DNA of 64,000 nucleotides from Pseudobacteriovorax sp. (lineage in GTDB: Bacteria > Bdellovibrionota_B > Oligoflexia > Oligoflexales > Oligoflexaceae): NCBI GenBank assembly GCA_013215145.1, contig JABSRP010000031.1:40478-104477 (forward strand), given 5' to 3'. The stretch's first letter is position 1. Each line of letters opens with the position of its first letter. Positions 24,153-32,675 of this stretch are shown here, one piece after another. The notes beneath the pieces are model-generated. The model had not been told where the DNA came from. It saw only the letters and a program-made list of their open reading frames with translations, and made no database searches. A program made the position numbers and the translations under genes.

Positions 24153-26828
24153 TTGGTTAGTTTGTTGAAACTATTTGCTTTTCAAATGCTTTTTGCTTGG
24201 GTGGGAGCTGTCGCTTCGCTGCTCGGGTCGGCTAGTGCCTTCGCGCAGGCGGAGGGTCATCTAAAAATCACGGACGAAGATCTGGCCGAACACAAATTGG
24301 TGCTTTTGGACACTCCGTGGGAGTACTACGACCAGCGTTGGTTGACTCCCCAAGAACTGGCGTCAAATTCTGAGCTGAAACCTACCCATCTCATTGGGCC
24401 TAGAAGCATGAGGCGTTACCACAAGGAAGGTCTCAGTAGAGGTTGGGGAACGTACCGCCTCAAAGTTACAACAGAATCAGTCTCCGCCATGACCCTTAGC
24501 TTCGTTGAGCTGCGTTCAGCGATAAAATTATGGATCGATGGTGAGTTGATCACCGAAATGGGAACTCTAGGCAAAACGCAGGAGGAAGAAGTCACTGATG
24601 TGGACTGGAGAGAATACACGTTCACCCCCAAATCGAATACCTTCGATATTGTCATACAAAATTCGAATTTTCACCATAACACCAGATTGACTATTTATCC
24701 CATCAGGCTCGGGTATCCGGCATCGATATCGCATTTTGTCAAAAGGGTGACCTTGAGCGATGGTATCAGTGTTGGCGCCATTTATATCATGGCCTTTTAT
24801 CATATCATCCTATATTTTTTGCGGAAGGAAAACCGCGCACCGCTTTGGTTTGGGATGTTTTGCTTCCTTGTGGCTACCCGGACCTTCTGTGCCTCCGAGT
24901 CACAGTTACTTTACTACTTGTTTGACGATTTTCACATCGAATTCAAGTTCAAGACAGAAATGCTGACTTATACCTTTGGGGTCGTGACTTTTTCCCGGTT
25001 CGCGAGAATTCTATATCCGAAAGAAATGCCTAAGCTTTTGATTTGGTCTGTGATATATCCATCTTTTCTTTATTCGGCTATCATCGTAGCTACCCCAGTC
25101 ACTACCTACATGGGATTGCTCGACTACTATCAATTTGTGACTCTTATCGGAATCGTCGGCATCATTTCGGGAGCCGTAAGGGCGAGTTTAAAAAAGCGGA
25201 TTGGCAGTTATTTGTTCACGTTAGGATTTGTGGTTTTGTCCTGTGCTGTGGTGCATGACATCTTAGCCTCCAGTGGTGTTTTTATCAGCAAGTTTACCTT
25301 GACCCATTTTGGTTTATTTGTCTTCATTCTTACCCAGTCCATCATACTCTCACGAAGATTTGCCAGAGATTTCGTTATGCTAAAAATAGCAGAGGCTGAG
25401 AATAGATCGCTTAACGAGACTTTGGAGAAAAAAGTCGAAGAGAGAACGGAAACCATCAGAACAATTTACGACAATGTTAAATCTGGATTTCTACTAGTGG
25501 ACTCAGAAGTGAAAGTTATGGATGGATTTACTAAGTCTTGTCTTGACCTGTTCGGAGGACCGATAACGTCAGGGGACAGTTTTGGTAAACTTTTACATCT
25601 AAATGATAGAGATTGCGAGCAGTTTAATTTAGCGATCCAACAAACCTTCGATGGTTTATTGCCGCCGGAAGTATGTTTGGCACAAATACAGCCTCGCTAT
25701 CAAATAAAAGACCGGTTTGTCAGTATTCACGGCTCTCCGGTAAAAAGTCGAGACGGTAAGATAATCGCAGTCCTTTTTACCGCTACCAATGACACAGCAC
25801 TGGTAAAGACAGAACAGGAACTCGAGTTAAGTCGTACATTACTAAAAATCTCGAGAGAAAAACAAAGTTTTCAGGAACTTCTGCAAGAGAGCTACACAAG
25901 TATCGAGCATGGTCGCGAGGATATTGATAACGGCGAACCTAACCATCTGAGAATGATCCTGCATACCTTGAAGGGTAATTTCGCATCCTTTGGGCTAGTT
26001 GAAGTAGCTCGGTACATCCATGATTTGGAGGCACGTGAGTCTTTAACAGCCGAAGATTTATTTGGTATTAAGGAACGTATCAACTCTTTCATAGAGACCC
26101 ATGCCCACGTTGTGGGGCTAAATCTTGCTGGCCAAACTAAGTCGGTGGTTTTATCGACAGAAAAACTCCAAGAGCTCTCTCGACGGCTTCAGCAACTGGG
26201 GTCTGGGCCACAGGTTCTGGCGGCGGTTAACCAGTGGGTTAAAGAAGTTAAATTAGTTACCGTTAAACGATATTTCGACAATCTAACGACCACAGCAACG
26301 GAATTGGCCCAGGAGTTGGGTAAAGTTGTTGATGTTGTGGTAACGGGCGCAGATGTCTTGGTTGAGCCAGAAGAAACTCATCTTATCATGCAAAACCTGG
26401 TTCATTTGATCCGTAATTCCGTAGATCATGGCATTGAATATCCTGACGAAAGAGGTGACAAGCCGGAACGTGGTCGCCTCGAAATTGGTGCAGTCCAAAA
26501 TGAGCAGTACCTACAAATCACCATTAGAGACGACGGGGCTGGTTTGAACTTGCAAAAGATTACCGAATTAGCAATCGAAAAAGGTTTGATAAATGCGGAA
26601 GCAGCTGACTCTATTTCTGACGACGATATTAAAAAACTCATCTTTTTGGAAGGGTTCTCTACAAGAAGCGAGGTCACAAGCATCTCGGGACGAGGAATTG
26701 GCATGAGCGCCTTACTCCAAACCGTTAGGGACTCTGGGGGGGATATCGTTGTGCAAAGCTCTCCAGGAAAAGGCACTGAATTTACCGTACTCATAGGTGT
26801 CGCGGCAGATCTGCGAAAATCTGCCTAA
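24153..26828 (+). CDS. 7TM-DISM sensor kinase with PAS, Hpt and CheA-type ATPase domains
   Basis: An 891-residue membrane kinase; TTG start at 24153, or TTG at 24162/24165. Signal peptide (about 1-30), a jelly-roll-like extracellular domain (about 40-190, WEYYDQRWLTPQEL and GWGTYRLKV), seven membrane helices (about 205-405), a coiled coil (LNETLEKKVEERTE), a PAS-like domain (about 430-560), an Hpt domain with His604 (LHTLKGNFASFG), and a CheA-type ATPase: Asn755 in LIRNSVDHG, DDGAGL and GRGIGMSA. There is no ordinary HisKA dimer helix. It probably autophosphorylates the Hpt and passes phosphate to a receiver such as the divergent CheY. Ligand unknown; sugar-like ligands are possible for the jelly-roll domain. 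Confidence 0.85.
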   Translation: MVSLLKLFAFQMLFAWVGAVASLLGSASAFAQAEGHLKITDEDLAEHKLVLLDTPWEYYDQRWLTPQELASNSELKPTHLIGPRSMRRYHKEGLSRGWGTYRLKVTTESVSAMTLSFVELRSAIKLWIDGELITEMGTLGKTQEEEVTDVDWREYTFTPKSNTFDIVIQNSNFHHNTRLTIYPIRLGYPASISHFVKRVTLSDGISVGAIYIMAFYHIILYFLRKENRAPLWFGMFCFLVATRTFCASESQLLYYLFDDFHIEFKFKTEMLTYTFGVVTFSRFARILYPKEMPKLLIWSVIYPSFLYSAIIVATPVTTYMGLLDYYQFVTLIGIVGIISGAVRASLKKRIGSYLFTLGFVVLSCAVVHDILASSGVFISKFTLTHFGLFVFILTQSIILSRRFARDFVMLKIAEAENRSLNETLEKKVEERTETIRTIYDNVKSGFLLVDSEVKVMDGFTKSCLDLFGGPITSGDSFGKLLHLNDRDCEQFNLAIQQTFDGLLPPEVCLAQIQPRYQIKDRFVSIHGSPVKSRDGKIIAVLFTATNDTALVKTEQELELSRTLLKISREKQSFQELLQESYTSIEHGREDIDNGEPNHLRMILHTLKGNFASFGLVEVARYIHDLEARESLTAEDLFGIKERINSFIETHAHVVGLNLAGQTKSVVLSTEKLQELSRRLQQLGSGPQVLAAVNQWVKEVKLVTVKRYFDNLTTTATELAQELGKVVDVVVTGADVLVEPEETHLIMQNLVHLIRNSVDHGIEYPDERGDKPERGRLEIGAVQNEQYLQITIRDDGAGLNLQKITELAIEKGLINAEAADSISDDDIKKLIFLEGFSTRSEVTSISGRGIGMSALLQTVRDSGGDIVVQSSPGKGTEFTVLIGVAADLRKSA

Positions 26829-27027
26829 ACTATGGCTCCATCCTATAGGTGCCAATCCATTTGATCTTTTTTCCTTTGAATAGGCTTATTTTGCGTAGGT
26901 TTTCATTGCCTGTCACTAAGTGATATACTTTTCACAGAGTTAATGTGGACATTGACGTCGGCGCTATTGACCATCTATGAATACTTTCGGTCGAGGGGGC
27001 TAGGCGTTCCTATGAAACGGTAATTGC

Positions 27028-28188
27028 ATGTCGATCATCCCTAATGAGCTCATTGCTCTATACGAACTTTTTAATTCGTTTGAAGCTGCAGCTCTATTTT
27101 CCGACGATTTAATAGAGGAACTCCCTCTTATTTGTATGCTGAGTAATCGGTCTGGCAAGGTGATTCGCATCAATCGGTTTGCGGAAGAGTTTTTCTATCG
27201 CAAAAAAAATGAGACTGTCGGCCAGCCCATTATTTCTGTGATGTCGGAACAGGCTAGACGGGAGTTTATCGACTTTTTTAAACGGATTGAAGATGGTGAT
27301 CGTGAGCACTTTTACTACGTAGAGCAAGCTGAAGATCAGTACATCAACTGGAAGGGCCTAGTCCTAGACGGTCCTGATTCCGATACTCCTATCGTGGTTA
27401 TCCTCGGGGACGATGTGACCGAAACGGTAAGCCTAAAATCTAGCGTCTACTCCGCTAGAACTGTACAAAAAGCTTTATTACCCAAAGGCTTTGATGTGCC
27501 CGGCGTCAATATGCGTTGGGTTTATGAATCCGCGGAAGCCACAGGTGGAGATTGGTTTGACTATAAATACGATCCCGTCTCCAAAAGACTTTTAGTCTGT
27601 ATTTGTGATGTGAACGGACACGGAACGGCTGCTGCTATGGTTACAGGTTGCGTTTCAGGACTGTTTCATGGTGTTATGAATTCTTTGGTCACTAACATTT
27701 CAGATGACCAGGAGTTGCTCAATGCCTTCGCTACAAACCTTAATGGAAGTATCTACCAAATATTAGAACGAGCTAATCGCCTTCTAACAATGGCGGCCCT
27801 TTCGATTAATGTCGAAACAGGTGAGGGAGCCTACGTCAGCTGCGGACACCCTCGCGTGATCTCCTTTGGAAAAGGACACGCAAAACCTTTGCTCAATCGC
27901 AATAGCCCCATCGGAGTGTCGCCAGACATCGAGTTTAAGAGCATCGCTCTCAATGTACTGCCGGGCAACTCCTTATTCCTGTATACCGACGGCTTGATTG
28001 AAAACCGAGATCGGATGGGGCGTAGCCTCACATCGAGAGAATTGCTCGATAGTCTCAAGAAAAATGAAAGCGAAGAATTGAAATATAATTGGCTTAGGCA
28101 ATACGCGAAGGGACTCGAGTGCATTCCACCCCATAATGACGATACCTGCCTGATCATTTTAACTAAGCAGGCTACGGAGGAGGACTAA
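27028..28188 (+). CDS. PAS domain-SpoIIE/RsbU-type PP2C phosphatase
   Basis: A 386-residue cytoplasmic protein. Residues about 28-135 form a PAS domain (CMLSNRSGKVIRINRFAEEF). Residues about 145-380 are a PP2C/SpoIIE serine phosphatase: VQKALLPKGFDVPG linker helix, EATGGDWFDY and CDVNGHGTAAAMV metal-binding segments, and LFLYTDGLIENRD. Enzymes of this type dephosphorylate anti-sigma-factor antagonists in partner-switching pathways. No such antagonist or anti-sigma gene is nearby. It is followed directly by a CheX-like gene, with no intergenic base. Confidence 0.88.
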   Translation: MSIIPNELIALYELFNSFEAAALFSDDLIEELPLICMLSNRSGKVIRINRFAEEFFYRKKNETVGQPIISVMSEQARREFIDFFKRIEDGDREHFYYVEQAEDQYINWKGLVLDGPDSDTPIVVILGDDVTETVSLKSSVYSARTVQKALLPKGFDVPGVNMRWVYESAEATGGDWFDYKYDPVSKRLLVCICDVNGHGTAAAMVTGCVSGLFHGVMNSLVTNISDDQELLNAFATNLNGSIYQILERANRLLTMAALSINVETGEGAYVSCGHPRVISFGKGHAKPLLNRNSPIGVSPDIEFKSIALNVLPGNSLFLYTDGLIENRDRMGRSLTSRELLDSLKKNESEELKYNWLRQYAKGLECIPPHNDDTCLIILTKQATEED

Positions 28189-28719
28189 GTGGAAAACGAG
28201 TTTCAGGAGTATTTACAAAAAGTCTCCAAACAAGCTTTAAAAGGATTTACCACAAGAGAGTTTGAGGTTCGGGCTTGCAATGCCGAGAGTCTGACCTATT
28301 TTCAGTATTTAGCTACGGTAATCATTGGCTCTTCGGAAAACAAAATTCTGCTTACCGTGCATTTTTGGGAAGATGACGCTTCGGTCCTTACGATCGACCC
28401 TAGAAAAATTTTGGAAAAATCCGTCAAGTTAGATATTTTTAAAGAGTATCTGAATATTTTTTCGTCTCGCATCAAAAATGCCGCCTCCCAGGCGGGATTA
28501 GACGTCGGCATCTCTCTTCCTTTTACCGTGCCAGGCTACCAGAGCTGTTTTGTGATTAATCCCAAAGTCTACAAAACGACTTACTGTTGGGAACTGATTC
28601 GAAATAAATCCAGGATAGGTTTTGGTTGCAGTCTCGTTCTCAACGATCCTAAGCTCCTTAAGCGCATGGTCGAGTATCAGGATATCCGAAGTCAAGACAA
28701 TGAGTTAGAAATCCTATAA
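28189..28719 (+). CDS. CheX-like protein coupled to the PP2C phosphatase
   Basis: A 176-residue protein. GTG start immediately follows the phosphatase TAA, with GGAGGA upstream, so translation is coupled. It has the CheX-type motif D82-x3-E86-x2-N89 (LDIFKEYLNIFSSRIK) and Pro111 after 21 residues (VGISLPFTVPG), closely fitting the CheX consensus. The rest is not diagnostic. It may act as a phosphatase on a receiver or as a partner of the SpoIIE-type phosphatase. This is the third CheX-like gene within about 6 kb. Confidence 0.6.
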   Translation: MENEFQEYLQKVSKQALKGFTTREFEVRACNAESLTYFQYLATVIIGSSENKILLTVHFWEDDASVLTIDPRKILEKSVKLDIFKEYLNIFSSRIKNAASQAGLDVGISLPFTVPGYQSCFVINPKVYKTTYCWELIRNKSRIGFGCSLVLNDPKLLKRMVEYQDIRSQDNELEIL

Positions 28720-28883
28720 CGTATCCCACAAAGCAAGTACCGCGAAAGGCGCGAGGCGTCCTGCAGATTTTTGTGCGTCAAAATGACTTTAGTTCCGGCC
28801 CACCAGCAAAAAATGGTTGTCAAACCCTCGGTAAATTCATAGCTTTAGCCTCTTCAACGGATCATTTCCTTAAGGAATTCATT

Positions 28884-29684
28884 ATGCGCCTTGGTTTTTT
28901 AGTTGCAATGCTGTCTATATTTTTTAGCTGGGTTTCTTACGGCCAGAGTGTCGAAAGGATTAAGTCTAGGGGGGCTTTGATCGTCGGTTTAGAGCCAGGC
29001 TTTATGCCGTTTGAGATGCAAACCAGTTCTGGAGAGATGATTGGTTTCGATGTTGAAATGATGAAAGCCTTTGCTAAGCACCTTGGTGTGAAAGTGAAGT
29101 TTGTTACCACCAAGTGGGATGGTATCATACCAGGCCTTATGGCTAAAAAGTATGATCTGATTGTTTCGGGAATGACCATTACCGAAGCGCGACGGAAAGC
29201 TGTTAATTTTAGCGACCCCTACTATAAAGCTGGGCTTAAGGTACTGATGCAGCCCCAATTAAAAGATAAGGTTGTCAAACTCGAGGACCTCGATAGGAAA
29301 CAATACACGATTGCAGTGAAACTAGGGACCACAGGCGATATCTTTGTCAGTAAAACACTAAAGCAAGCAAATATTCGAAAACTTGATTCGGAAGCTGACG
29401 CAGCTCAATCGGTTTTGCTGGGTAAGGTCGATGCCTTTATCTACGACAAGCCCTATTTGGAACTCTATAAATCGAGTAAGGGTAATAAAGTTGCTCTTTT
29501 GGATGGGGTACTTTCTGAAGAGTCCTTCGGAGCCGCAGCCCGTCGTCAGGATAAAGATCTAATTCTGGAATTTAATAAGTTTTTGAAGGCGTGGAAAGCT
29601 GACAAGGTGAATGGCTATGACAAGGTCTATAAGGACATCTTTGTCGATATGGTTTGGAAAAAGCAATTCCCCAACTTGTTTTAA
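28884..29684 (+). CDS. polar amino acid ABC transporter substrate-binding protein
   Basis: A 266-residue periplasmic protein; ATG at 28884 with AAGGAA upstream. Signal peptide MRLGFLVAMLSIFFSWVSYG. Family 3 solute-binding pattern: GALIVGLEPGFMPFEMQTSS, GEMIGFDVEMMKAFAKHL, then LIVSGMTITEARRKAVNFSD. This family binds amino acids such as glutamine, arginine or cystine; the specific ligand is not clear. The permease gene starts 9 bases after it. Confidence 0.92.
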   Translation: MRLGFLVAMLSIFFSWVSYGQSVERIKSRGALIVGLEPGFMPFEMQTSSGEMIGFDVEMMKAFAKHLGVKVKFVTTKWDGIIPGLMAKKYDLIVSGMTITEARRKAVNFSDPYYKAGLKVLMQPQLKDKVVKLEDLDRKQYTIAVKLGTTGDIFVSKTLKQANIRKLDSEADAAQSVLLGKVDAFIYDKPYLELYKSSKGNKVALLDGVLSEESFGAAARRQDKDLILEFNKFLKAWKADKVNGYDKVYKDIFVDMVWKKQFPNLF

Positions 29685-29693
29685 GGCGATTGC

Positions 29694-30470
29694 ATGTACT
29701 CTCAAAAACTTCCTCTATGGTATTCGATCGTAGCGATACTCCTCATTGGGGTTTTCGGGATCGGTTTGTTTCAAGCATTTTACGGTCTCGACTACGATTG
29801 GGATTTTTCTTTTTTAGGCGATTTTTTCTGGGATCCGAAAGATGACAAGCCGGGCTTAATTCTATTAGGTTTGTGGGGAACTATTTACATCAGTCTAATA
29901 AGTATCGTTATAGGTAGTGGTCTTGGTTTGCTGGTTGGTACATTATTGATCACCCGTGAACCAGTGACCCGCTTTGCTGCTGTCTTCTACGTCGATGTTT
30001 TCCGCAACACCCCAGTTCTTGTTCAGCTTTACGTTGTTTACTTTATTGTCGGAACAGCGATTGAGATGTCTCCAGAAACGGCAGGAATTCTGACATTAAG
30101 TCTTTTTTGTAGCGCCTATGTTGCGGAAATTTTTCGCGGAACATTGCAGGAGTTTGAAAAAGGACAAATTGATGCGGCTAAGGCCTTAGGCCTCACTCGC
30201 TGGCAAACTGCTAGGCATATCATTGCTCCTCAAGCGCTGCGGCGCATGCTTCCGCCGCTCATCGGACAGTTTGTTAGTTTGGTCAAAGACAGTAGTTTAG
30301 TTTCTGTTATATCAGTTGTTGATTTAACGAAGTCAGCGATGAATGTTGTGGCTGTAAGTTTTCGAAGTCTGGAGACCTGGTTTATCATCGCACTGATCTA
30401 TTTTGTATTGAACCTTGTGTTGAGCACGGTTGGACGAAAGATCGAACAAAGATTAAGGGTGAGTTCATGA
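29694..30470 (+). CDS. polar amino acid ABC transporter permease (HisMQ type)
   Basis: A 258-residue inner-membrane protein with about five or six helices. It has the HisM/GlnP-type segments: YVDVFRNTPVLVQLYVVYF and the cytoplasmic coupling loop EIFRGTLQEFEKGQIDAAKA leading to LGLTRWQTARHIIAPQALR. One permease gene only, so it probably works as a homodimer. Its last 4 bases overlap the ATPase start. Confidence 0.92.
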   Translation: MYSQKLPLWYSIVAILLIGVFGIGLFQAFYGLDYDWDFSFLGDFFWDPKDDKPGLILLGLWGTIYISLISIVIGSGLGLLVGTLLITREPVTRFAAVFYVDVFRNTPVLVQLYVVYFIVGTAIEMSPETAGILTLSLFCSAYVAEIFRGTLQEFEKGQIDAAKALGLTRWQTARHIIAPQALRRMLPPLIGQFVSLVKDSSLVSVISVVDLTKSAMNVVAVSFRSLETWFIIALIYFVLNLVLSTVGRKIEQRLRVSS

Positions 30471-31213
30471 CGCCATTAATTAACATGGAGAGCGTATCAA
30501 AAAGCTTCGCAACGAAAACGAAAGTGATTGAGGTGCTCAAGTCTGTCTCTCTTGAGGTTCAAGAAGGGGAGATCGTTTGTCTTATAGGGCCCTCAGGAGG
30601 AGGGAAATCGACACTACTTAGAAGTATCAATGCGCTTGAACCAATCAATTCAGGTTCCATAACTGTATGTGGCCAAAACTTAAACCAAAGCGCTGGCGCT
30701 GTTCAAAGGGTTAGACGAGAAACGGGAATGATCTTTCAGAGGTTTGAATTGTTTCCTCACTTATCGGCCTTAGAAAACGTAGCTATCGGCCTTGTTCAGG
30801 TCAATAAACTAAGTCGATCAGATGCAGACTCTCGAGCCCGTGAGCTGTTGCAAGACGTAGGCTTAGCGGATCATGTGAATAAATACCCGGCGAATTTATC
30901 CGGCGGTCAACAGCAAAGAGTGGCGATTGCGCGAGCTTTAGCAACAGATCCAAAAATTCTACTATGCGATGAGCCCACCAGTGCACTGGATCCTGAGCTC
31001 GTGGATGAAGTCACCGAAATACTCGGCAAGGTGGCAGCATCTGGCATGACCATGCTTATCGTCACTCACGAAATGAGGTTTGCTAGGCAGATTGCTGATA
31101 GAGTTTTGTTTTTGGATCAAGGAACCATAGCCGAACAGGGAACAGCAGAAGATATTTTTAAAGCGCCAAAGTCGGAGCGATTGAAACAGTTTCTGAAACA
31201 AATTCATTTCTAA
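30467..31213 (+). CDS. polar amino acid ABC transporter ATP-binding protein
   Basis: A 248-residue ABC ATPase of the GlnQ/HisP type. Walker A GPSGGGKST (about residues 39-47), Q-loop in GMIFQRFELFPH, signature LSGGQQQR, Walker B ILLCDEPTSALD and H-loop in VTHEMRFA. The start overlaps the permease end by 4 bases. It drives uptake with the two preceding genes, which fits an organism that makes many peptidases. Confidence 0.93.
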   Translation: MTPLINMESVSKSFATKTKVIEVLKSVSLEVQEGEIVCLIGPSGGGKSTLLRSINALEPINSGSITVCGQNLNQSAGAVQRVRRETGMIFQRFELFPHLSALENVAIGLVQVNKLSRSDADSRARELLQDVGLADHVNKYPANLSGGQQQRVAIARALATDPKILLCDEPTSALDPELVDEVTEILGKVAASGMTMLIVTHEMRFARQIADRVLFLDQGTIAEQGTAEDIFKAPKSERLKQFLKQIHF

Positions 31214-31232
31214 TTGAGAAAGGTCGGCTGTT

Positions 31233-31688
31233 GTGATTACCATTTGGGTGGATGCTGACGCCTGTCCTCAGGCGGTTAAACAAGTGATTTATAAAGCTGC
31301 GGAGCGTACGAAAACTCGGACTATATTGGTGGCGAATAGTTTTATGAGGACTCCCCCCTCAGCTTTTATCAGCTTGGAAGTCGTATCAAAAGGGGCTGAC
31401 GTGGCTGATGCCTACATCGTTGACCATTGCGATGTGAATGATTTGATCATTACAGCTGATATTCCATTGGCAGATTTGCTTGTTAAAAAAGGCTGTGTCG
31501 CTATCAACCCAAGGGGAAAGGTCTACACTGAGCAGAATATAGCCGAGGCCTTAGGTATGAGAGATTTTATGGATGAGTTGCGAAGTAGCGGCCAGATCCA
31601 AGGGGGTCCTCCGCAGATGGCTGCAAAAAATGTTCAGGCTTTCGCAAACAGCTTTGACAAATTGTTAACTCAGAAACTTAGGTCTTAG
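31233..31688 (+). CDS. YaiI/YqxD family protein (UPF0178)
   Basis: A 151-residue protein of the YaiI/YqxD (DUF188) family, which has a PIN-like nuclease fold; function unproven. GTG start at 31233 with GAAAGG upstream. Family segments: IWVDADACPQAVKQVIYKAA at the start, VVSKGADVADAYIV, LIITADIPLADLLVKKG, and NPRGKVYTEQNI. It follows the ABC transporter genes by 19 bases and may share their transcript, although the functions seem unrelated. Confidence 0.92.
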   Translation: MITIWVDADACPQAVKQVIYKAAERTKTRTILVANSFMRTPPSAFISLEVVSKGADVADAYIVDHCDVNDLIITADIPLADLLVKKGCVAINPRGKVYTEQNIAEALGMRDFMDELRSSGQIQGGPPQMAAKNVQAFANSFDKLLTQKLRS

Positions 31689-31883
31689 AATCATTTGGCG
31701 TGCGAAACATCTCAGCTGTCCCAGGTCTATTCTAGCACTTTAAAAATTAAATAATATTTACCTAAAAGAAACATAAGTTTGATTGCAAAAGGATGCTTTG
31801 TTAGTCAGAACGGGCTATGATGTTTGAGGAGCAAAACCAATACATTGTAACTTTCGTCTAACTAACCTGTGAGGGAATAGGTT

Positions 31884-32201
31884 GTGTCACTCTTTGGAAG
31901 TACTTTACCGCAGATGAATCATGAAATGTCTGATTTGTTTGCCACTGGTCGTTTTGATTTGTTATTTGCTGAGAATGGAGTGTTTTTGTACACCAGGAGA
32001 AACCAGGATCGGTTAGCCTTGGTGGCCATTAACACGGGAGAGGATGAGACAAGTGTTAGAGTCGATTGGGATGAACGCTGTATCCTAAGTGATTTGAACG
32101 GTATTGAGGTTATCGTTCCCGACGCAGATGGTGGCCTAGAGATTTCTATGGAAGCTCAATCCGTAGGCATCTTTCATAACAACTGTTATGAAGCCTGCTA
32201 A
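31884..32201 (+). CDS. orphan alpha-amylase C-terminal-type beta domain
   Basis: A 105-residue protein with a GTG start at 31884 and GAGGGA upstream. It resembles the C-terminal beta-sandwich domain of alpha-amylase-type glycosidases: a helix MSDLFATGRFDLLFAENG, then FLYTRRNQDRLALVAINTGE, CILSDLNG, and a last strand ISMEAQSVGIFHNN. No catalytic (beta/alpha)8 barrel is encoded upstream or downstream in any frame. It may be a free-standing domain, or the remains of a deleted glycosidase gene. Confidence 0.5.
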   Translation: MSLFGSTLPQMNHEMSDLFATGRFDLLFAENGVFLYTRRNQDRLALVAINTGEDETSVRVDWDERCILSDLNGIEVIVPDADGGLEISMEAQSVGIFHNNCYEAC

Positions 32202-32212
32202 TGGTTTGGTCA

Positions 32213-32240
32213 TTGGGGGCGGCAAAGCTTCCCCCCCCCA
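32213..32240. terminator. possible bidirectional hairpin between convergent genes
   Basis: Inverted repeat TTGGGGG / CCCCCAA with a 14-base loop in the gap between two convergent genes. It includes a run of eight C. No T-tract follows on either strand, so its terminator role is uncertain. Confidence 0.35.
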
Positions 32241-32265
32241 AGCGCTCGACTACTTTAAACCTATG

Positions 32266-32646
32266 TTAAGAGTCCTCAACTCCTGCTTCTGTTTGCTGAA
32301 ATAATGTTAAAACCCAGCGCCCTTCCACATGTCTCATGACACAAGTTGTTAGTAATGTCATGCTGTAGGAGCCATCGTCATCCTTATCAAAGTACTCGTT
32401 TTCGACCACGGCGTAAGACATTTCTGTGGTTTCTTCGGTAAAGACAATATCGTGCGTGATACTCCATTCACCATCTTCAAACCATTCTTTGTGAAATTCT
32501 AGGTAGTCTTCCACATCTTCGAGGACAGTACCGTCGCACATGATGGCGGCAATGGGACCTTCGGGAGGTAAACAAGCTTCTAGTTGTTTAAAATTTTTTT
32601 TCTCGATGGCTTTCAGCAGTTGGTTAAGTACTTCTTGGAATGACAT
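32266..32646 (-). CDS. NTF2-like / SnoaL-like protein
   Basis: A 126-residue cytoplasmic protein, ATG at 32646. The pattern of N-terminal helices (FQEVLNQLLKAIEKKNFKQL), a middle segment EDYLEFHKEWFEDGEWSITH and a final strand GRWVLTLFQQTEAG fits the NTF2-like/DUF4440 cone fold. Such proteins are small ligand-binding or enzyme domains of many functions. Downstream of uridine phosphorylase by 29 bases, probably co-transcribed. Confidence 0.6.
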   Translation of the reverse strand: MSFQEVLNQLLKAIEKKNFKQLEACLPPEGPIAAIMCDGTVLEDVEDYLEFHKEWFEDGEWSITHDIVFTEETTEMSYAVVENEYFDKDDDGSYSMTLLTTCVMRHVEGRWVLTLFQQTEAGVEDS

Positions 32647-32675
32647 CAATAACTCTTTCTAACAAAAAGGTTGGT

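Noticed and set aside
32231..32238. Run of eight C as a phase-variation tract
   Set aside because: It lies between genes and in a hairpin, not in a coding start or promoter.
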